Below, in pieces: positions 1 to 10,869 of a stretch of 64,000 nucleotides of DNA (positions are counted from its first letter, which is position 1; every line of letters begins with the position of its first letter). Position numbers and translations under genes: made by a program. Below the pieces are notes generated by a model. That model worked only from the letters and a program-made list of their open reading frames with translations, was not told where the DNA came from and searched no databases. Source of the stretch: Smallanthus sonchifolius (lineage: Eukaryota; Streptophyta; Magnoliopsida; Asterales; Asteraceae); contig JAKNSE010000037.1 in assembly GCA_023525975.1 (NCBI GenBank), positions 5,748,501 to 5,812,500 on the forward strand, read 5' to 3'.

Positions 1-824
1 CCATACACATGCCATCTAGAGAGAGAGAGGATGAATACGGGAGAGAGGGGGAAGGGTCGGCTCCTCCAGTGAGCTCCGGCGGCTCCTCCAGTGAGCTCCG
101 GCGGCTCCTGATGGTGGTGTGCTCGAAGATGACGGCGACCAAGAAGGAACGTGACGGTGGCGACGACTTATGTTCTCCCGGCAGTCTGAAGAGACAAACA
201 CGACGGCGGCGGCAGAGATGTGTAGTGGCGAAGGTGACGGTGGTTACAGCCTCAAGAAACAACGACTGTAGATGGGGTACTCGTCTTTCCGACGACCACA
301 GCGAAGCTCACCTCCGACGACAGTGAGGGGCTGGCAACCCAACAATCGCCACCGGTGTACCACCATATAACCCCGCCACAGCCACAATCAGTTACTACCC
401 CGCCACAGCCGCCCCATCACCTCACCTGCAACTACCTCACCTGAAATTCCTCGAAATTATAGATCCACTTGCCGTCTTCAATGTTTAGGGTTTGTGTTTC
501 CCCCAATCTGATATTGTTATTGCTTGTAATCTTGATGTCTTCAATGTTTAGGGTCTTATATTTGATGAAGAAAAAGGGAGAGGGGTCTTATGTTTAGGGT
601 ACAGCTTTCATACAGGAGTAAAAAAGGAGAGGGGTCTAATGAAGAAGAAAAGATGGAGTAAGGGTATATTAGTAATTTCTTATAAAAACTAACAGAATTT
701 TTAACGGGGTTAAGGACTATGGACGGAAACTGTTAAAACATAAAACGTCAGGGATGATATGTGTTACAAGGGGCGAAACCTGAAATTTGGTTCAAACCTC
801 AGGGACGAAAACTGACGTTTACTC
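1..824. mobile_element. Right part of a long-TIR Mutator-like element (cut by window edge)
   Basis: Positions about 660-824 read, in reverse complement, as the same terminal inverted repeat seen at 10156-10375: it starts GAGTAAACGTCAGTTTTCGT and continues through the same blocks (free of exact identity) down to the AAACTAACAG block. The element end is at 824. The inside (1-650) is purine-rich at first, with a 24-bp direct repeat around 63-110, then CCGCCACAGCC-rich sequence. An open frame at 9-326 is low-complexity and matches no family I know. The left end lies outside the window. I infer a Mutator-like, possibly Pack-MULE, element from the long TIR. Confidence 0.55.
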
Positions 825-1083
825 AATTTTAAAAGTTAAAAATGAGTAAATATATTTTAAAGTTAAAAATGGACAAATATAAAATTGTATAGTTTTAGAA
901 AGAAAAAAGAGGGTAAATGGACATTTTAAAATTATTTTTAATAAAATTAATATATATATATATACATATGATATTTATACATGTTTATAATGATATATTA
1001 TATGAGGTTTTACATGATTCTCGTTGTACTTACACTTCCGTGATAAATTCAAAATTACAATTGTTCGTTTTGTGTTAATATAA

Positions 1084-2701
1084 CTAGCTTTAACCCCGTC
1101 TGTTACACGGGTGAAACGTTAAGATTATATTGATAAATATCTCAACAACTCTTTTTATACACATTTGATATTGTATTTGTAACTTTTTTCATTTTGTTAC
1201 ATGTTAAGATTATATGAATTAGAGCTAGTAATCAAAACATCAAAAAATACATAAAAATACATTTCATAAGTTGTGTACTTTTTACAATATATTAAATTAC
1301 ATGTCAAATGAAACCTTACAATGATTATTTACAAATTTGAAAATACTTCAATGTATGCAACATTTGACGTGGTATTGGTAATTTTCCATGTTTATCAAAG
1401 ATTAATAGTTTGAGTTCATCTCTACTTTTAACTCTTGATAATGTAACATACAGCTGATCATTAATAAACATTGGATCTTTCAATACAAACCAACATTTGA
1501 AAGTGATTGCTTTAAACTTTTATTCATGGTCATTGCAAAACACACAACAATTGTATATTTTCTTCTTTGAAGTTTTAATGAAATTATTTTGTCGGGATAT
1601 GTTAACCCAATTATAGGGATAAAATTGTGATTACCAATGTTGCTTCCAAATATAATATTCGCTTCAATAACGCGATTACCTAGTGATTTGACATAAAGAC
1701 TTGTTACATTACCTAAACCATTTTTTCATTAATATTTCTTAATAGCATAACTGGAATACTGACATTTAAAACCAATTTATGGTTTGACAAACCTGATAAT
1801 ATAAGTCAATTTAGAAAAAAACAGAAGATTATAAACTTTAATCAAAATAACCATCAAGATGCTCTGATTGACGAATACTAATTGTACTTGTATACAGAAA
1901 ATCTCGCTAAACTTTTAATACTAAATCTCTTATTAAAAAAAAAAAAAAAAGATACAAATAAAAGTTAAATTTCATCAATATATTGTCTTTTAAATTCAAA
2001 ATTTAAAACTTCAAATTTTAAAATTTTCACTCCTTAATATTTTGGTACAATTAAATTTAAAATTACAAAATTATAAAAAAGTAAAACAAATAAATTATAA
2101 TTGAAACTGGTAAACATATTTTTTGAAAAACAAATCTCGTCATTTAAAAAAAATTAAACTTTGAAATATAATACACTTTTAAAAATAAATATTTGCAAGT
2201 TTCTTAATTTTATTAAAAACTAAGTATTAAAATTTATAAATCAAAATAAAAAAATTATTTATAAATATCAATCAAATTTAACTAAAAAACTACTAACTAA
2301 ATATTATTAAACTTCATTTTAACACATATTTATTTAAAATACAAACGTAATATTTTCAAATTCTATATGTAAAATAAATCTAGTTTCTGATAATAAAATT
2401 TTAAAAAATTCTTTTTTTAATAATAAAACTTTAAAAACTCATTTTTTGAAAATCTCCTATTTTTTAATTTTTGTTTTTTTGTAAATATTCACTTTTGATG
2501 ATAACTTTAAAAAAATGTGAGCCAGTAATAATAATGATAAGTTGATGTGGTAAAATGTTTATTTATGTAATTTTTAAAAAAAATGCTAAATATGGAAATA
2601 TTAAATGGAGGATATAAATATGGTTTTGGGGGGAAAAATTGTGAGATAGAATGTGGTGATGCCAAGTGTCAAAACCATTTAGTTTTTTATTAAAAGAAGG
2701 A
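1084..2701 (-). mobile_element. Helitron with decayed RepHel helicase tail
   Basis: Read on the minus strand the element starts TCCTTCTTTTAATAAA at 2701 and ends with a hairpin (CCCGTGT / ACGGGG arms) followed by TTAAAGCTAG at 1084. The flanks are A (1083) and T (2702) on the plus strand, the A-T target used by Helitrons. The 3' half encodes a broken RepHel helicase C-terminus (separate entry). The rest is AT-rich with no open frame. At 1.6 kb it is far too short to be autonomous. Confidence 0.7.
1325..1680 (-). pseudogene. Helitron helicase (PIF1-like, RepHel) C-terminal remnant
   Basis: The minus-strand translation contains FAMTMNKSLKQSLSNVGLY and, after a one-base deletion, a segment with LYVTLSRVKSRDELKLLI. 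These match the last two helicase motifs of plant RepHel proteins (FAMTINKSQGQSL and LYVALSRVKSR). The upstream part (RVIEANIIFG, then NFIPIIGL) also fits the family. There is no complete open frame: a stop (TGA) at the frameshift splits the two parts, and the Rep nuclease and most of the helicase are gone. The final stop TAA is at 1325. It lies just before the Helitron 3' hairpin, the usual position. Confidence 0.75.
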
Positions 2702-2973
2702 TATTTTGGTCAACTTAACTTATTTAAAACAATTAGTTAATTACATCAAAATATGACATAATTTTAATTAAAAAAAATACATTACATAAATATTATATAT
2801 AAAATTACATGAAAATCTATCTATACATACTAATAAATAAAGGTTTTGAGAGGGACACTTGTCACTTCCTCATGCATTTTTACATTAGTTTTCCCGCTTC
2901 TCTTTCCTAATAAATACACATATAGCTCATTAAATAATAATGATATTATTAAAGAAAAATACTAATTATATTA

Positions 2974-3509
2974 AGGATTATTGGATTTTAATAATCCCAC
3001 CTTTTACCAATTGGCCAATAATAATCCCAACTGAGAATATTCTTACCACCGGTCTCTACTTTCAAACTATTTTTTTACATTGGACCCCCGTTAAAAAAAC
3101 TTAACGTCGTTAGAGTTTATATGACGTGGACATCTGCAAACCGCCGGAAAGTCGAGCTAAGCTAGCAGTGGTCTCGTGGTGGCTTTTGAAATTGGCTCTG
3201 GTGGTATTTAACTGGTCTCGTTTGTCCGGAAAGTCCAAACAGAGACAACGGTGGTGTTTAACGAGACCAGTTAAACACCACCAAAGCCAATTTCAAAAGC
3301 CAACACGAGACCACTGGTAGCTTGGCTCGACTTTCCGACGGTTTGCAGATGTCCACATCATATAAACTCTAACGGCGTTAAGTTTTTTTAACGGGGGGTC
3401 CAATGTAAAAAAATAGTTTGAAAATAGGGACCGGTGGTAAGAATATTCTCAGTTGGGATTATTATTGGCCAATTGATAAAAAGTAGGATTATTAAAATCC
3501 AATAATCCT
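2974..3509. mobile_element. 536-bp foldback (near-perfect palindrome) MITE
   Basis: The left arm (2974-about 3240) and right arm (about 3250-3509) are reverse complements with few mismatches: the ends read AGGATTATTGG...CCAATAATCCT and the match runs through the ACCACCGGTC block into the centre. A 7-bp direct repeat TATATTA flanks it (2967-2973 and 3510-3516). An open frame at 3126-3320 runs through the palindrome and I do not think it is a gene. The transcript of either strand would fold into one long hairpin. Confidence 0.8.
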
Positions 3510-3536
3510 TATATTAAATAAGAATATATATATATA

Positions 3537-4098
3537 TAGGGGAAGGTTCCACTAAGAAGTGCATTTTCGCTAAGAAACGCTAAGAAGTGGGTCAAACGAA
3601 CTCCGATTGAACTCATTCAAGCGGAGTTGGAACCGTCTCATCGAACTCTAACCCGGACCCAAAAACTTAAATCCCCCTCCACCCGCACCCCCCAAAAACC
3701 TAAACCCCCCTTCCAACCCCACCCCGAAAAGCCTAAAACTACCACCCCCACCACACAAAAACCTAACCCCCCCCCACCCCACCCCCCAAAAACCTAAACC
3801 CACCCCCACCCATCCCCAAAAACCTAAACCCCCCACCCAGCCCCAAAAAAAAACCTAAATCATAAAATCTAAACCCTAAAAGCTAAACCCTAAGGCTCAT
3901 AAGGCTAAAACCCTAAAATTCAAACGTAAAGTCTAAACCTTGAAAGCTAAACCCTAAAAGCTAAGATGGTAGAGTTCAACGAGACGGTTCCAACGCAGCT
4001 GAAATGAGCTCAATCGGAATTCGTTTGATATCGTTTCTTAGCGTTTTGGTCATTTTCTTAGATTTCTTATCAAAAAACTACTTCTTATTTGAACCTCC

Positions 4099-4103
<5 letters not shown>
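3537..4103. mobile_element. (TA)n-flanked TIR element with CCCTAAAC-like internal repeats (copy 1)
   Basis: It starts TAGGGGAAGGTTCCACTAAG after a run of TA and ends ...TTTGAACCTCCCCCTA before another TA run. The termini are inverted repeats. The core (about 3657-3960) is a degenerate minisatellite built on CCCCAAAAACCTAAAC with stretches like TAAACCCTAAA, which resemble but are not true telomere repeats. A sister copy is at 35287-35783. The minus-strand frame 3648-3836 (glycine rich) is only the translated minisatellite. Confidence 0.65.

Positions 4104-4132
<29 letters not shown>
4104..4132. repeat. (TA)n microsatellite
   Basis: Uninterrupted TA dinucleotides directly after the TIR element; probably target sequence or expanded during its insertion. 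Confidence 0.9.
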
Positions 4133-4134
<2 letters not shown>

Positions 4135-4335
4135 GTAAATCAAAATATAACTAATTAAAAAAAATAAAAAATTGTTATATACACACATTTCCACTTGATA
4201 TATCTCGAGACGATCATAATAGTCTGACAAGTTATACGATCATAAATAGTCTGACAAGTTAGGACGTATTTACAAATTTATAAGTTATATCATTTTCAAT
4301 ATACAACTCGTGTAATACACGGGATTCTAACCTGG

Positions 4336-7300
4336 TGCAAGAGTATAAAGAACAATTGTAAACTATAAAGCTTGTTATATATGATTAAAAATACAAATAT
4401 GTTGCATTTTAATATAATTGCCTTGATAATGGCTGGTTTTACAGTAAAAAGTGTCAGAGAATCACGATAAGGTATCTTTTAACTACTTCTAATGAGGAAC
4501 CCTAAAATGGTATCTAACTATTTTTGAGTGGATATCCCTTTTGACTTTGTATGGGTTAGATTCGAAATTAGGAGCTTGATAAAAAAAACATGCCAAAAGA
4601 TTTTAATGAGTCTTGATCGGAGGCTTGCATTACATTAGCGGTTGATTTTATAACATAATGATGATTCTTCTGCACCATTAATAAAACTATTTTTTAAGAG
4701 GATATTCTAGTGTAAAGTAGTCTACTCTCTAAACAAATAATTATGGGTTTAAATCTTTATGAAATATGGATGCGATGATTTATGAATATAACAGTAAAGA
4801 GTGTGTTCGCTGATAAAAAAATCAATAAAAGGATTACTTTGGCAGTCTAAAGGTATAAAAAGTTATTAGTTATTTCTTTGTTTTCTAACCCATTAAAGAA
4901 AATCACACCACAAGAGTTATTAATAGTTTAAAAAGTTAAATTCAAATAAACACAATAATTATTCGACTTCTAATTTGATCATAAATTTTAGAAAGTTATC
5001 AAGAATATTTTTGGCCTTTCAGAAAGTGTTGATTGTAATTCTTTGCATTTAACTAGGATATTTTTTGTTTTCTTACGTCTGAGACTGTATAGTTACTTAG
5101 TCGAGTTCAACGGGGTAATGTTATGATCCAAGATCTATGAATATAGTTTTTAAAAAACTTAGTTTTGCAATCCAAAATGGGCTAGTGATGCAACTTGTTA
5201 GTTGTTTGCCTTCGATTTTGATGTAAAAAAAGTTGACTTTGTTTTATATAAAATACAATTAGGGTCGACGGTGACCACCATTGGAGTAGATTGAAGCGAA
5301 CTAGAACACGTGAATAAAAATAGTGTAACCGGAAGCCAGGGAATCAAATAGTTTGATAATGGCGATCAATTTTTACCGGCTAACATACACACTCTCTACT
5401 TTACATATACTTTACTCTTAAAATCTTCACACCTACATTACGCATTATTTGAGCTCATATCATTTTGGTTGGACAGTACAACACTTTTTCTTTATTCACT
5501 CACCATTTGTCACGTCAATTTTTTATTTTTATGCCATTTGGTTATTTAATATTTACAATTACTTTTAAGCATATTTTGTTTTATTCTTATAACTTTTAAA
5601 ATATAATGTTTTATTTCTAAATACACTGTTACGACATACTTGTTTTCTTTTTTTCTATCTAAAACAAGTATAAAATATTTTCGTTTTTTTTTTTCAATTC
5701 AAATTGGTTTTCCTTTTATAACTTTAATGTATTATAAAATCTCGAATAGTGTTTATTTCTATTTATGTTTCAAAATATATTTTATTCAAAACTGATACGT
5801 GTTACGTATTACATTTCGATTTATGTTTTATTCAAAACTGACTCATGTCAACTATATTTTATATTTTTATTTTTAAATATAATTATCCTCGTCATAAATC
5901 AAGTTTTAAGATCACCAATAGTATTACCGTCACATATAGAACAACACGTGCCCCATTCTCAAGTACACCAACTTCTAAGGCAACCTACATCATTGCAACA
6001 AAAATAGAACTATAACACTCACCCAGTTCACCAGGTACATATTCAACATATGTTTAAAAAAACTTTCTAACAAATAGGAACCAACTTTTTACCAACAACA
6101 CATGTTTTTTCGTTGAAGACCCCATCAGGTACATATAATGTCCAGGTACCGATGAAGACCCTACAAAGAAAAAAAATCTACTGCTACTTAAAGTTCAACG
6201 CTCATTTACATAACAACGTAATTTTGTAACTCATAATTTTATATTTGTTTGCATAGCTTCTATGTAATTAGGTCTGATACTGTTGTTAACAGTGTTTTCT
6301 CTTTTGTATAATTAGGTCTGATACTATCTAGATAAATAATATATATATATATATATATTATTTTAATTTAATTAACACTTAAATATGATTAGCTTTCGGT
6401 AAAAAAAAGTATCTGATAGTCATGATACTATGGAATCTATGAGAACTTTTTTTTTAACGACTAATTTGGATCATTGGACTATCATCGTGCCACCAGTGGT
6501 ATCACACCCAATTTTTTTTGAGAAAACCCTCTTGTAAGATTCGAATCCATGACCTTATGATCACTGAGTCTATCAAGATGCCGCTAGACTATTATGCCTT
6601 TGGCGCAGGATAACTTTTAATGAGGACCCTAAAGTGGTATCTAAATAACTTTTGAGTGGAGAGTTGACCATATCTCTTTTGACTTTTCATGGGCCAATTG
6701 TACACTTTTGAATTATTGGCAGAAAGATCGAGATCACGTGCTTGTCGCCTGCAACAATAACTTAGTATTTTCTTTTTTTATCATGGGCATATGGGCATAT
6801 ACATGTGGAATGTATTAGTGTGGAGGTTGAGATTCCATCGGCCATATCAATTATTGCCACCAAACTTGGCCATTAAACCAACATACAACATGAATTAGCC
6901 GTCCCAATGTGTGGTGCTTTATACAATTATACTTTGGAGAAAAGGTTATGGAGTCAACGTATATGTTGTGCGCTAGCCCTTTGGGACTTTGGAAGGTCGG
7001 TTTATATGCCAAGTCGATCATCCGAGTCAGATTTGACGTGTACATGTATTGGCTGAAAACATGTATCCTGGTGGAAGGATACTATTCAAAACTATATATG
7101 GCCCTTGTGTCTTGAATTGACACCTTATTGAATGGGCGTAGCGAGTTTTAATGTGTCAAAATCAAGAATAATGTATAAGATAAATTGATGATAGTTTTAT
7201 CAAAATTCAAGAATAAATATTTAGGTCTATAAGTCACAGGTCGTCTATTAAGGCCTCGTGCCAGCCATTCTGTCTCGTTTATTGATGTGGATTACCGTTT

Positions 7301-7583
7301 TCGTCCTAACATAGACTCATTCGGGCAGTAACCCTAACTCCCAACTAGTGGGACGTAGGGAGTGCAAGTGCTTCTGTTGTATATTTTTCCTTAATCGCTA
7401 AGGCTCTCACTAAAAATATATAGGAGTATCTAGTAAACCTAAACATTGAACACAAATTAAGTAGATGTGGCATGTCTCGTATATCTACTTTCAAAAATTA
7501 TTTTTAATTTAACTTCTTAGGAGTTTCAAAAGGTTTAATTATTTGGATTTAAAAATCAAAATCTAACACCCCTTATACATATG
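4336..7583. other. AT-rich stretch without recognisable genes
   Basis: No open frame here has family features. Two short blocks, 4492-4570 and 6622-6700, are clear relatives (both contain GGTATCTAA, then TTTTGAGTGGA and CTTTTGACTTT), suggesting remnants of one repeat family. 6430-6605 looks like a tRNA-derived SINE or similar (see separate entry). The frames at 5765-6007 and 6851-7115 lack any recognised motif and are probably chance. Confidence 0.6.
6430..6605 (-). repeat. Possible tRNA-derived retroelement (B-box-like motif)
   Basis: On the minus strand the stretch contains GGATTCGAATC at about 6538-6548, close to the RNA polymerase III B-box GGTTCGANNCC, inside a block that interrupts a repeat shared with 4440-4570. 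The upstream A-box is not clear to me, so this may also be a fragment of another retroelement. Confidence 0.3.
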
Positions 7584-7740
7584 CACTACAAGAAAAAATA
7601 CCACTTGTGTGTTAGGTAAATCTAATGATATATATCCATATGTTTTACCTACAAGTAAAAAAGATTAGACATTATGTGTTAGGTAAATCCAATGATATAG
7701 GAAGGTGGGGATACGTGTTATAAAATAAATGTAAGATAAC
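7584..7740 (+). mobile_element. CACTA (En/Spm-like) transposon end
   Basis: CACTACAAGAAAAAATACCA at 7584 is the classic terminal sequence of plant CACTA elements. Just inside, a motif GTGTTAGGTAAATC is repeated (about 7609 and 7676), like subterminal transposase-binding repeats. I did not find the matching right end, so the element is partial or the right end has decayed. Confidence 0.6.
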
Positions 7741-8039
7741 TTTAAAAAATATATCACCCAAATAGTTGGGAGTGTTGCTTTTGACATTATGTGTAATAGT
7801 AGAACCACTTACAAATAGTAGTTTATAATAGTTATAATTATCTCTTTATACCACTTTAATTATAACACGTGTAATATTTCAAAAGACTATGAAGAGGGTT
7901 TACTACAAATGTTAGATAAAAAAATTTGTTCATTGTATTCGTAAATAATAATACATGAGAATTGTTAAATATAACTCTTAGGTTTTTATATAACAACCTC
8001 CTTATCATTATTTTCCTTTAAAAAAGAACATCATTCAAA

Positions 8040-8860
8040 TAATTTATGATTTTGATTAGAAAACCGAATTAACCGAACCGGGACCGAATTAACCGACAAA
8101 ACCGAATCGAAATAACCGAACCGAAAAAAATACCGGGAAAAACCGACCCGAAAATAACCGAAACCGACATTTTCGGTTCGGTTTCGGTTATTCATTTACA
8201 CATAACCGAATTAACCGAACCGAACCGAATGACATCAATTTGTAATATTTTAATAATAGCATTAATGCTCCTTTAACATTCTTAATTCACATAAACTTAA
8301 GAACTCCATATATAGATTGACTTTTAATGTAACTATCTTCTTTTTATGTATGGATGTATGTAGTTATTTTAAATTACACAAAAAAAACTTACATAGTCAA
8401 TCTTTTGGTGTCTTATTTATGTAGCATTTTTAATATGTCTTTACCATTGCAAATGTTAATTTACTTGAGATGAAGAGAAAAGTATAAAAAAAGGTTCAGG
8501 GCATCCCACATTGGATGGAAGAGAAATATAGTCAAGAGAAGTATGTTATAAATAAAGAAGGGATGACACCCAACTAGATTGAATAAAGCTTGAATGTCTT
8601 TTTTGAGACTTTTGACATTAGTATTTCATGTTTTTTAAGTTTGCTTTTGGTTAATAAATGTTATTTTAGGCTTGGTTTGCATTGGTTAGCCTAATACGTG
8701 GTTAACCGAACCGAATGCACTTAATTAACCGATTAACCGAAACCAAATTAACCGAAACTGATTGGTTATTAAATTTCATTAACTGAAAGTTTCAATTTCG
8801 GTTTCGGTTAGAGGTGAAAACCGAACCGAACCGAACAGTGCACACCCCTTGCATATATTC
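8040..8860. repeat. ACCGAA-rich TIR-like element
   Basis: AACCGAACCGAA and its complement TTCGGTTCGGTT recur at both ends (8062-8235 and 8695-8845). The right end on the minus strand starts AGGGGTGTGCACTGTTCGG, similar to hAT-type MITE ends (CAGGGGTG). The middle is AT-rich without coding sequence. I could not find a target duplication. Confidence 0.45.
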
Positions 8861-9058
8861 TAATCGGTTTCGGGTTGGCTCAGTTCAAACCCGAGATTTG
8901 AACGAGAAAATCCTAAAAAAAACATTTTAACATTATAATATAAAAATATTGTGTGGATACTATTGGGTAACCAAAACGGCAAAGATCAACATCGGAAAAA
9001 AAATACTAGTGAGAACTCACCACCACCACATTATGGGATCTTTGTTTGGAGTAGTAAC

Positions 9059-9065
9059 AAAAAAA
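9059..9065 (-). terminator. Pol III oligo-T terminator of the tRNA-Ser gene
   Basis: A run of seven A on the plus strand, i.e. seven T on the tRNA-sense strand, starting right after the discriminator base. Confidence 0.85.
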
Positions 9066-9147
9066 CGTGGACGGCAGGATTCGAACCTGCGCGGACAGAG
9101 CACACATGATTTCTAGTCATGCCCGATAACCACTTCAGCACGTCCAC
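9066..9147 (-). tRNA. tRNA-Ser (anticodon AGA)
   Basis: Read on the minus strand, the 5' arm GTGGACG pairs perfectly with the 3' arm CGTCCAC. The anticodon stem is CATGA/TCATG with loop CTAGAAA, so the anticodon is AGA, reading serine UCU (and UCC/UCA partly by inosine). The TPsiC arm GCAGG-TTCGAAT-CCTGC is perfect and contains the B-box. A long variable arm is present, as expected for serine. No intron. Seven T residues follow at once (9059-9065 on the plus strand read as A), a good Pol III terminator. The D-stem has one U-G wobble and the variable arm pairs weakly, so mild decay is possible. Confidence 0.92.
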
Positions 9148-9489
9148 TTGTTTGTTTAACCATTCGGTTTGTAAAACTTGGTCTACAACCGGACCAGATT
9201 GATCTAACCAAGGCTCCTTTATTATATTTACTCACTAGCCAAAGTCGAGCTTACGGTCTACTTTTCTAAAATACCGGTACCGAGCTTGAACCGCCACCAA
9301 ACTAGTACATATGGTTAGTTTTCGGTTTTGATATTTTCAAACTTAACCGGTTCATGTCGAGCTTTAATTCATGCTCTTTTTAAGTGTTTTTTTTTTCATT
9401 TCTTGATTCTTGGTGTTGTTCGCCATCGAAGTCTTTTGTTGCTTGAAAATTAGCGCTGGCAGTGGAGCCTTTTCTGATCAAGATCTTTA

Positions 9490-9700
9490 GAGCTCTGATA
9501 CCACTGTTACTTATCGTTTAAAGGAGAGAAAATTTGAGAAGTAGAGAAGACACCAATTAAATCATTGCTATCATTCTTATACCAAGTGAGTTTTTTAAGT
9601 ACAACTGGAACTAACCGACTAAACCTACTTAACTAATTGACAGTTAAGTTGGTTAAACATTTACAAAACAAACCCCGAACTCCTAGTTCTAATTGGTTTT
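9490..9700 (-). mobile_element. LTR retrotransposon remnant with tRNA-Met primer-binding site
   Basis: On the minus strand TGGTATCAGAGCTC (about 9490-9503) is the standard initiator-tRNA-Met primer-binding site, preceded by ACAG that would close a 5' LTR. The sequence upstream on that strand (to about 9700) would be the LTR. No gag or pol frame follows, so only an end fragment remains. Confidence 0.5.
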
Positions 9701-9816
9701 CTTCATTCATTTAATCACATTGATCAAGATTTGGGTTCAATTGTCCAAAAATTCAAAACAGATTTAAAGATAATAAAAAAAAGCAAAAAAAGCAAAGATC
9801 ATATGTTGAACCAAAT

Positions 9817-10056
9817 TAGAGGTATCCCGAAACCGATTTTGCAATCTGCTTGGCAAGAACTGGTTAAGAACCAACCTCAACTGTAGGGTTGAAATAGGTT
9901 GAAACCGTTGTAAACCCGGTCAAACCGAACCAAACCGATCAAACCCCCCTCAAGAACCGATTTCAAACCCAAACAGGTTTCAACAAAAACCGATTTCGAC
10001 TTTTGTTGACCAAATCCAAACCGGTTTGGACCAGAAACCTGATTTGCGCCCCTCTA
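9817..10056. mobile_element. hAT-like MITE
   Basis: 240 bp with short inverted ends TAGAGG...CCTCTA and an 8-bp flanking repeat with one mismatch (AACCAAAT at 9809-9816; ATCCAAAT at 10057-10064). Both features fit the hAT superfamily. The inside is rich in AAACCG/CGGTTT motifs and non-coding. Confidence 0.6.
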
Positions 10057-10376
10057 ATCCAAATTACCAACACATAAACACTAATCAACAATAGTTAAAA
10101 CTCAAGAAAAAACATCAAGTTTTAGTACATTAAAACAACAGACATTACTTTTTTTGAGTAAATTGCAGTTTTCGTCCCTGTGGTTTGACCTAATTAATAG
10201 GTTCAGTCCAGTCTTAACACCTTTCGTCCTTGACGTTTGATGTTCTAACAGTATTAGTCCCTGAGGCTAACGACCGTTAACTTTTCTGTTAGTTTTTATG
10301 TGAAATTACCGAGTTGCCCTTTCTAAATCAAGTGACTACCACCAGCCCCACCAGCAGCCGCCGCCACCACCACCTC

Positions 10377-10797
10377 TTAACTCATCAATCCCCTCAGAAG
10401 ACTTGTATTTTGGATACATTGTAACAAACTTTGCCAAAGCTTCATCAAACTCAAGAACAAAGTCTTCACTTTCATATGCTCTATCTCAAGCTAAAGAAGT
10501 TGCTTTTAAAAACTCCTTTTGAGCCTGTAACCTAGCCAGTGATCTTGATCTACCCAAACCCTTATCTTCTCTACCAATTGACTCTGAGAAATCCATACTA
10601 GATTTAACCAGAGTCCCATCTTCAGATGCTTGTTCCAGAGCCTCTCTAAGCTTATTCTCCTGCAGCTTTCTGAGCCCATTCGAGTCTCTTTTCACCTCTT
10701 CATCGGTTAGATCCGACCCGTATTTTCTCCGCCTCTTTTTGTCAGAAATTAGCGACACCCAGTGAGATATAATCGGTTTCCACAGTGAAATATGCAT
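10377..10797 (-). pseudogene. Captured N-terminus of a MOCOS-like PLP-dependent transferase
   Basis: The minus-strand reading starts at an ATG (10797) with MHISLWKPI, goes on with KLREALEQASEDGTLVKS and GLGRSRSLARLQAQKEFL, then after an in-frame TGA with ESEDFVLEFDEALAKFVTM. Plant proteins annotated as PLP-dependent transferases related to molybdenum cofactor sulfurase (the Arabidopsis At4g37100 group) start with the same blocks in this order. Only about the first 140 residues are present, without the PLP-binding lysine domain. The 3' end runs into the left TIR. The upstream 25-residue extension of the open frame (to 10872) is not part of the family. Confidence 0.75.
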
Positions 10798-10869
10798 CGA
10801 AACGTCACCAATTTTAAAAAAGCGAAACCAATTTTGAGTGAATTTGTGATGTGTCCGGTTACCCCATAT

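Larger units (their letters stand above)
2820..4335 (+). mobile_element. Non-autonomous Helitron with two nested insertions
   Basis: The 5' end TCTATACATACTAATAAATA closely matches the other Helitrons here. The 3' end has a hairpin CTCGTGT/ACACGGG (about 4307-4323) then ATTCTAACCTGG and a T. The flanks are A2819 and T4336. A 536-bp foldback (2974-3509) and a (TA)n-flanked TIR element (3537-4103) sit inside; without them the Helitron is about 0.4 kb, the same size as the copies at 22391 and 39425. A 26-bp tandem duplication (4211-4236, 4237-4262) lies near the 3' end. No coding capacity. Confidence 0.65.

Noticed and set aside
9..326. 105-codon frame at the window start
   Set aside because: Low-complexity Arg/Ser/Gly text in GA- and CCG-rich transposon sequence; no family features, and a long frame also exists on the other strand.
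3126..3320. 64-codon frame
   Set aside because: It lies across the centre of the 536-bp palindrome and is produced by it.
3648..3836. Gly/Phe-rich minus frame
   Set aside because: Translated CCCCAAAAACC minisatellite.
3850..3960. True interstitial telomere array
   Set aside because: Units are irregular (CCTAAAC, AGCTAAACC) and part of a TIR element's minisatellite.
5765..6007. 80-codon frame
   Set aside because: Hydrophobic AT-driven text, no motif, no splice context.
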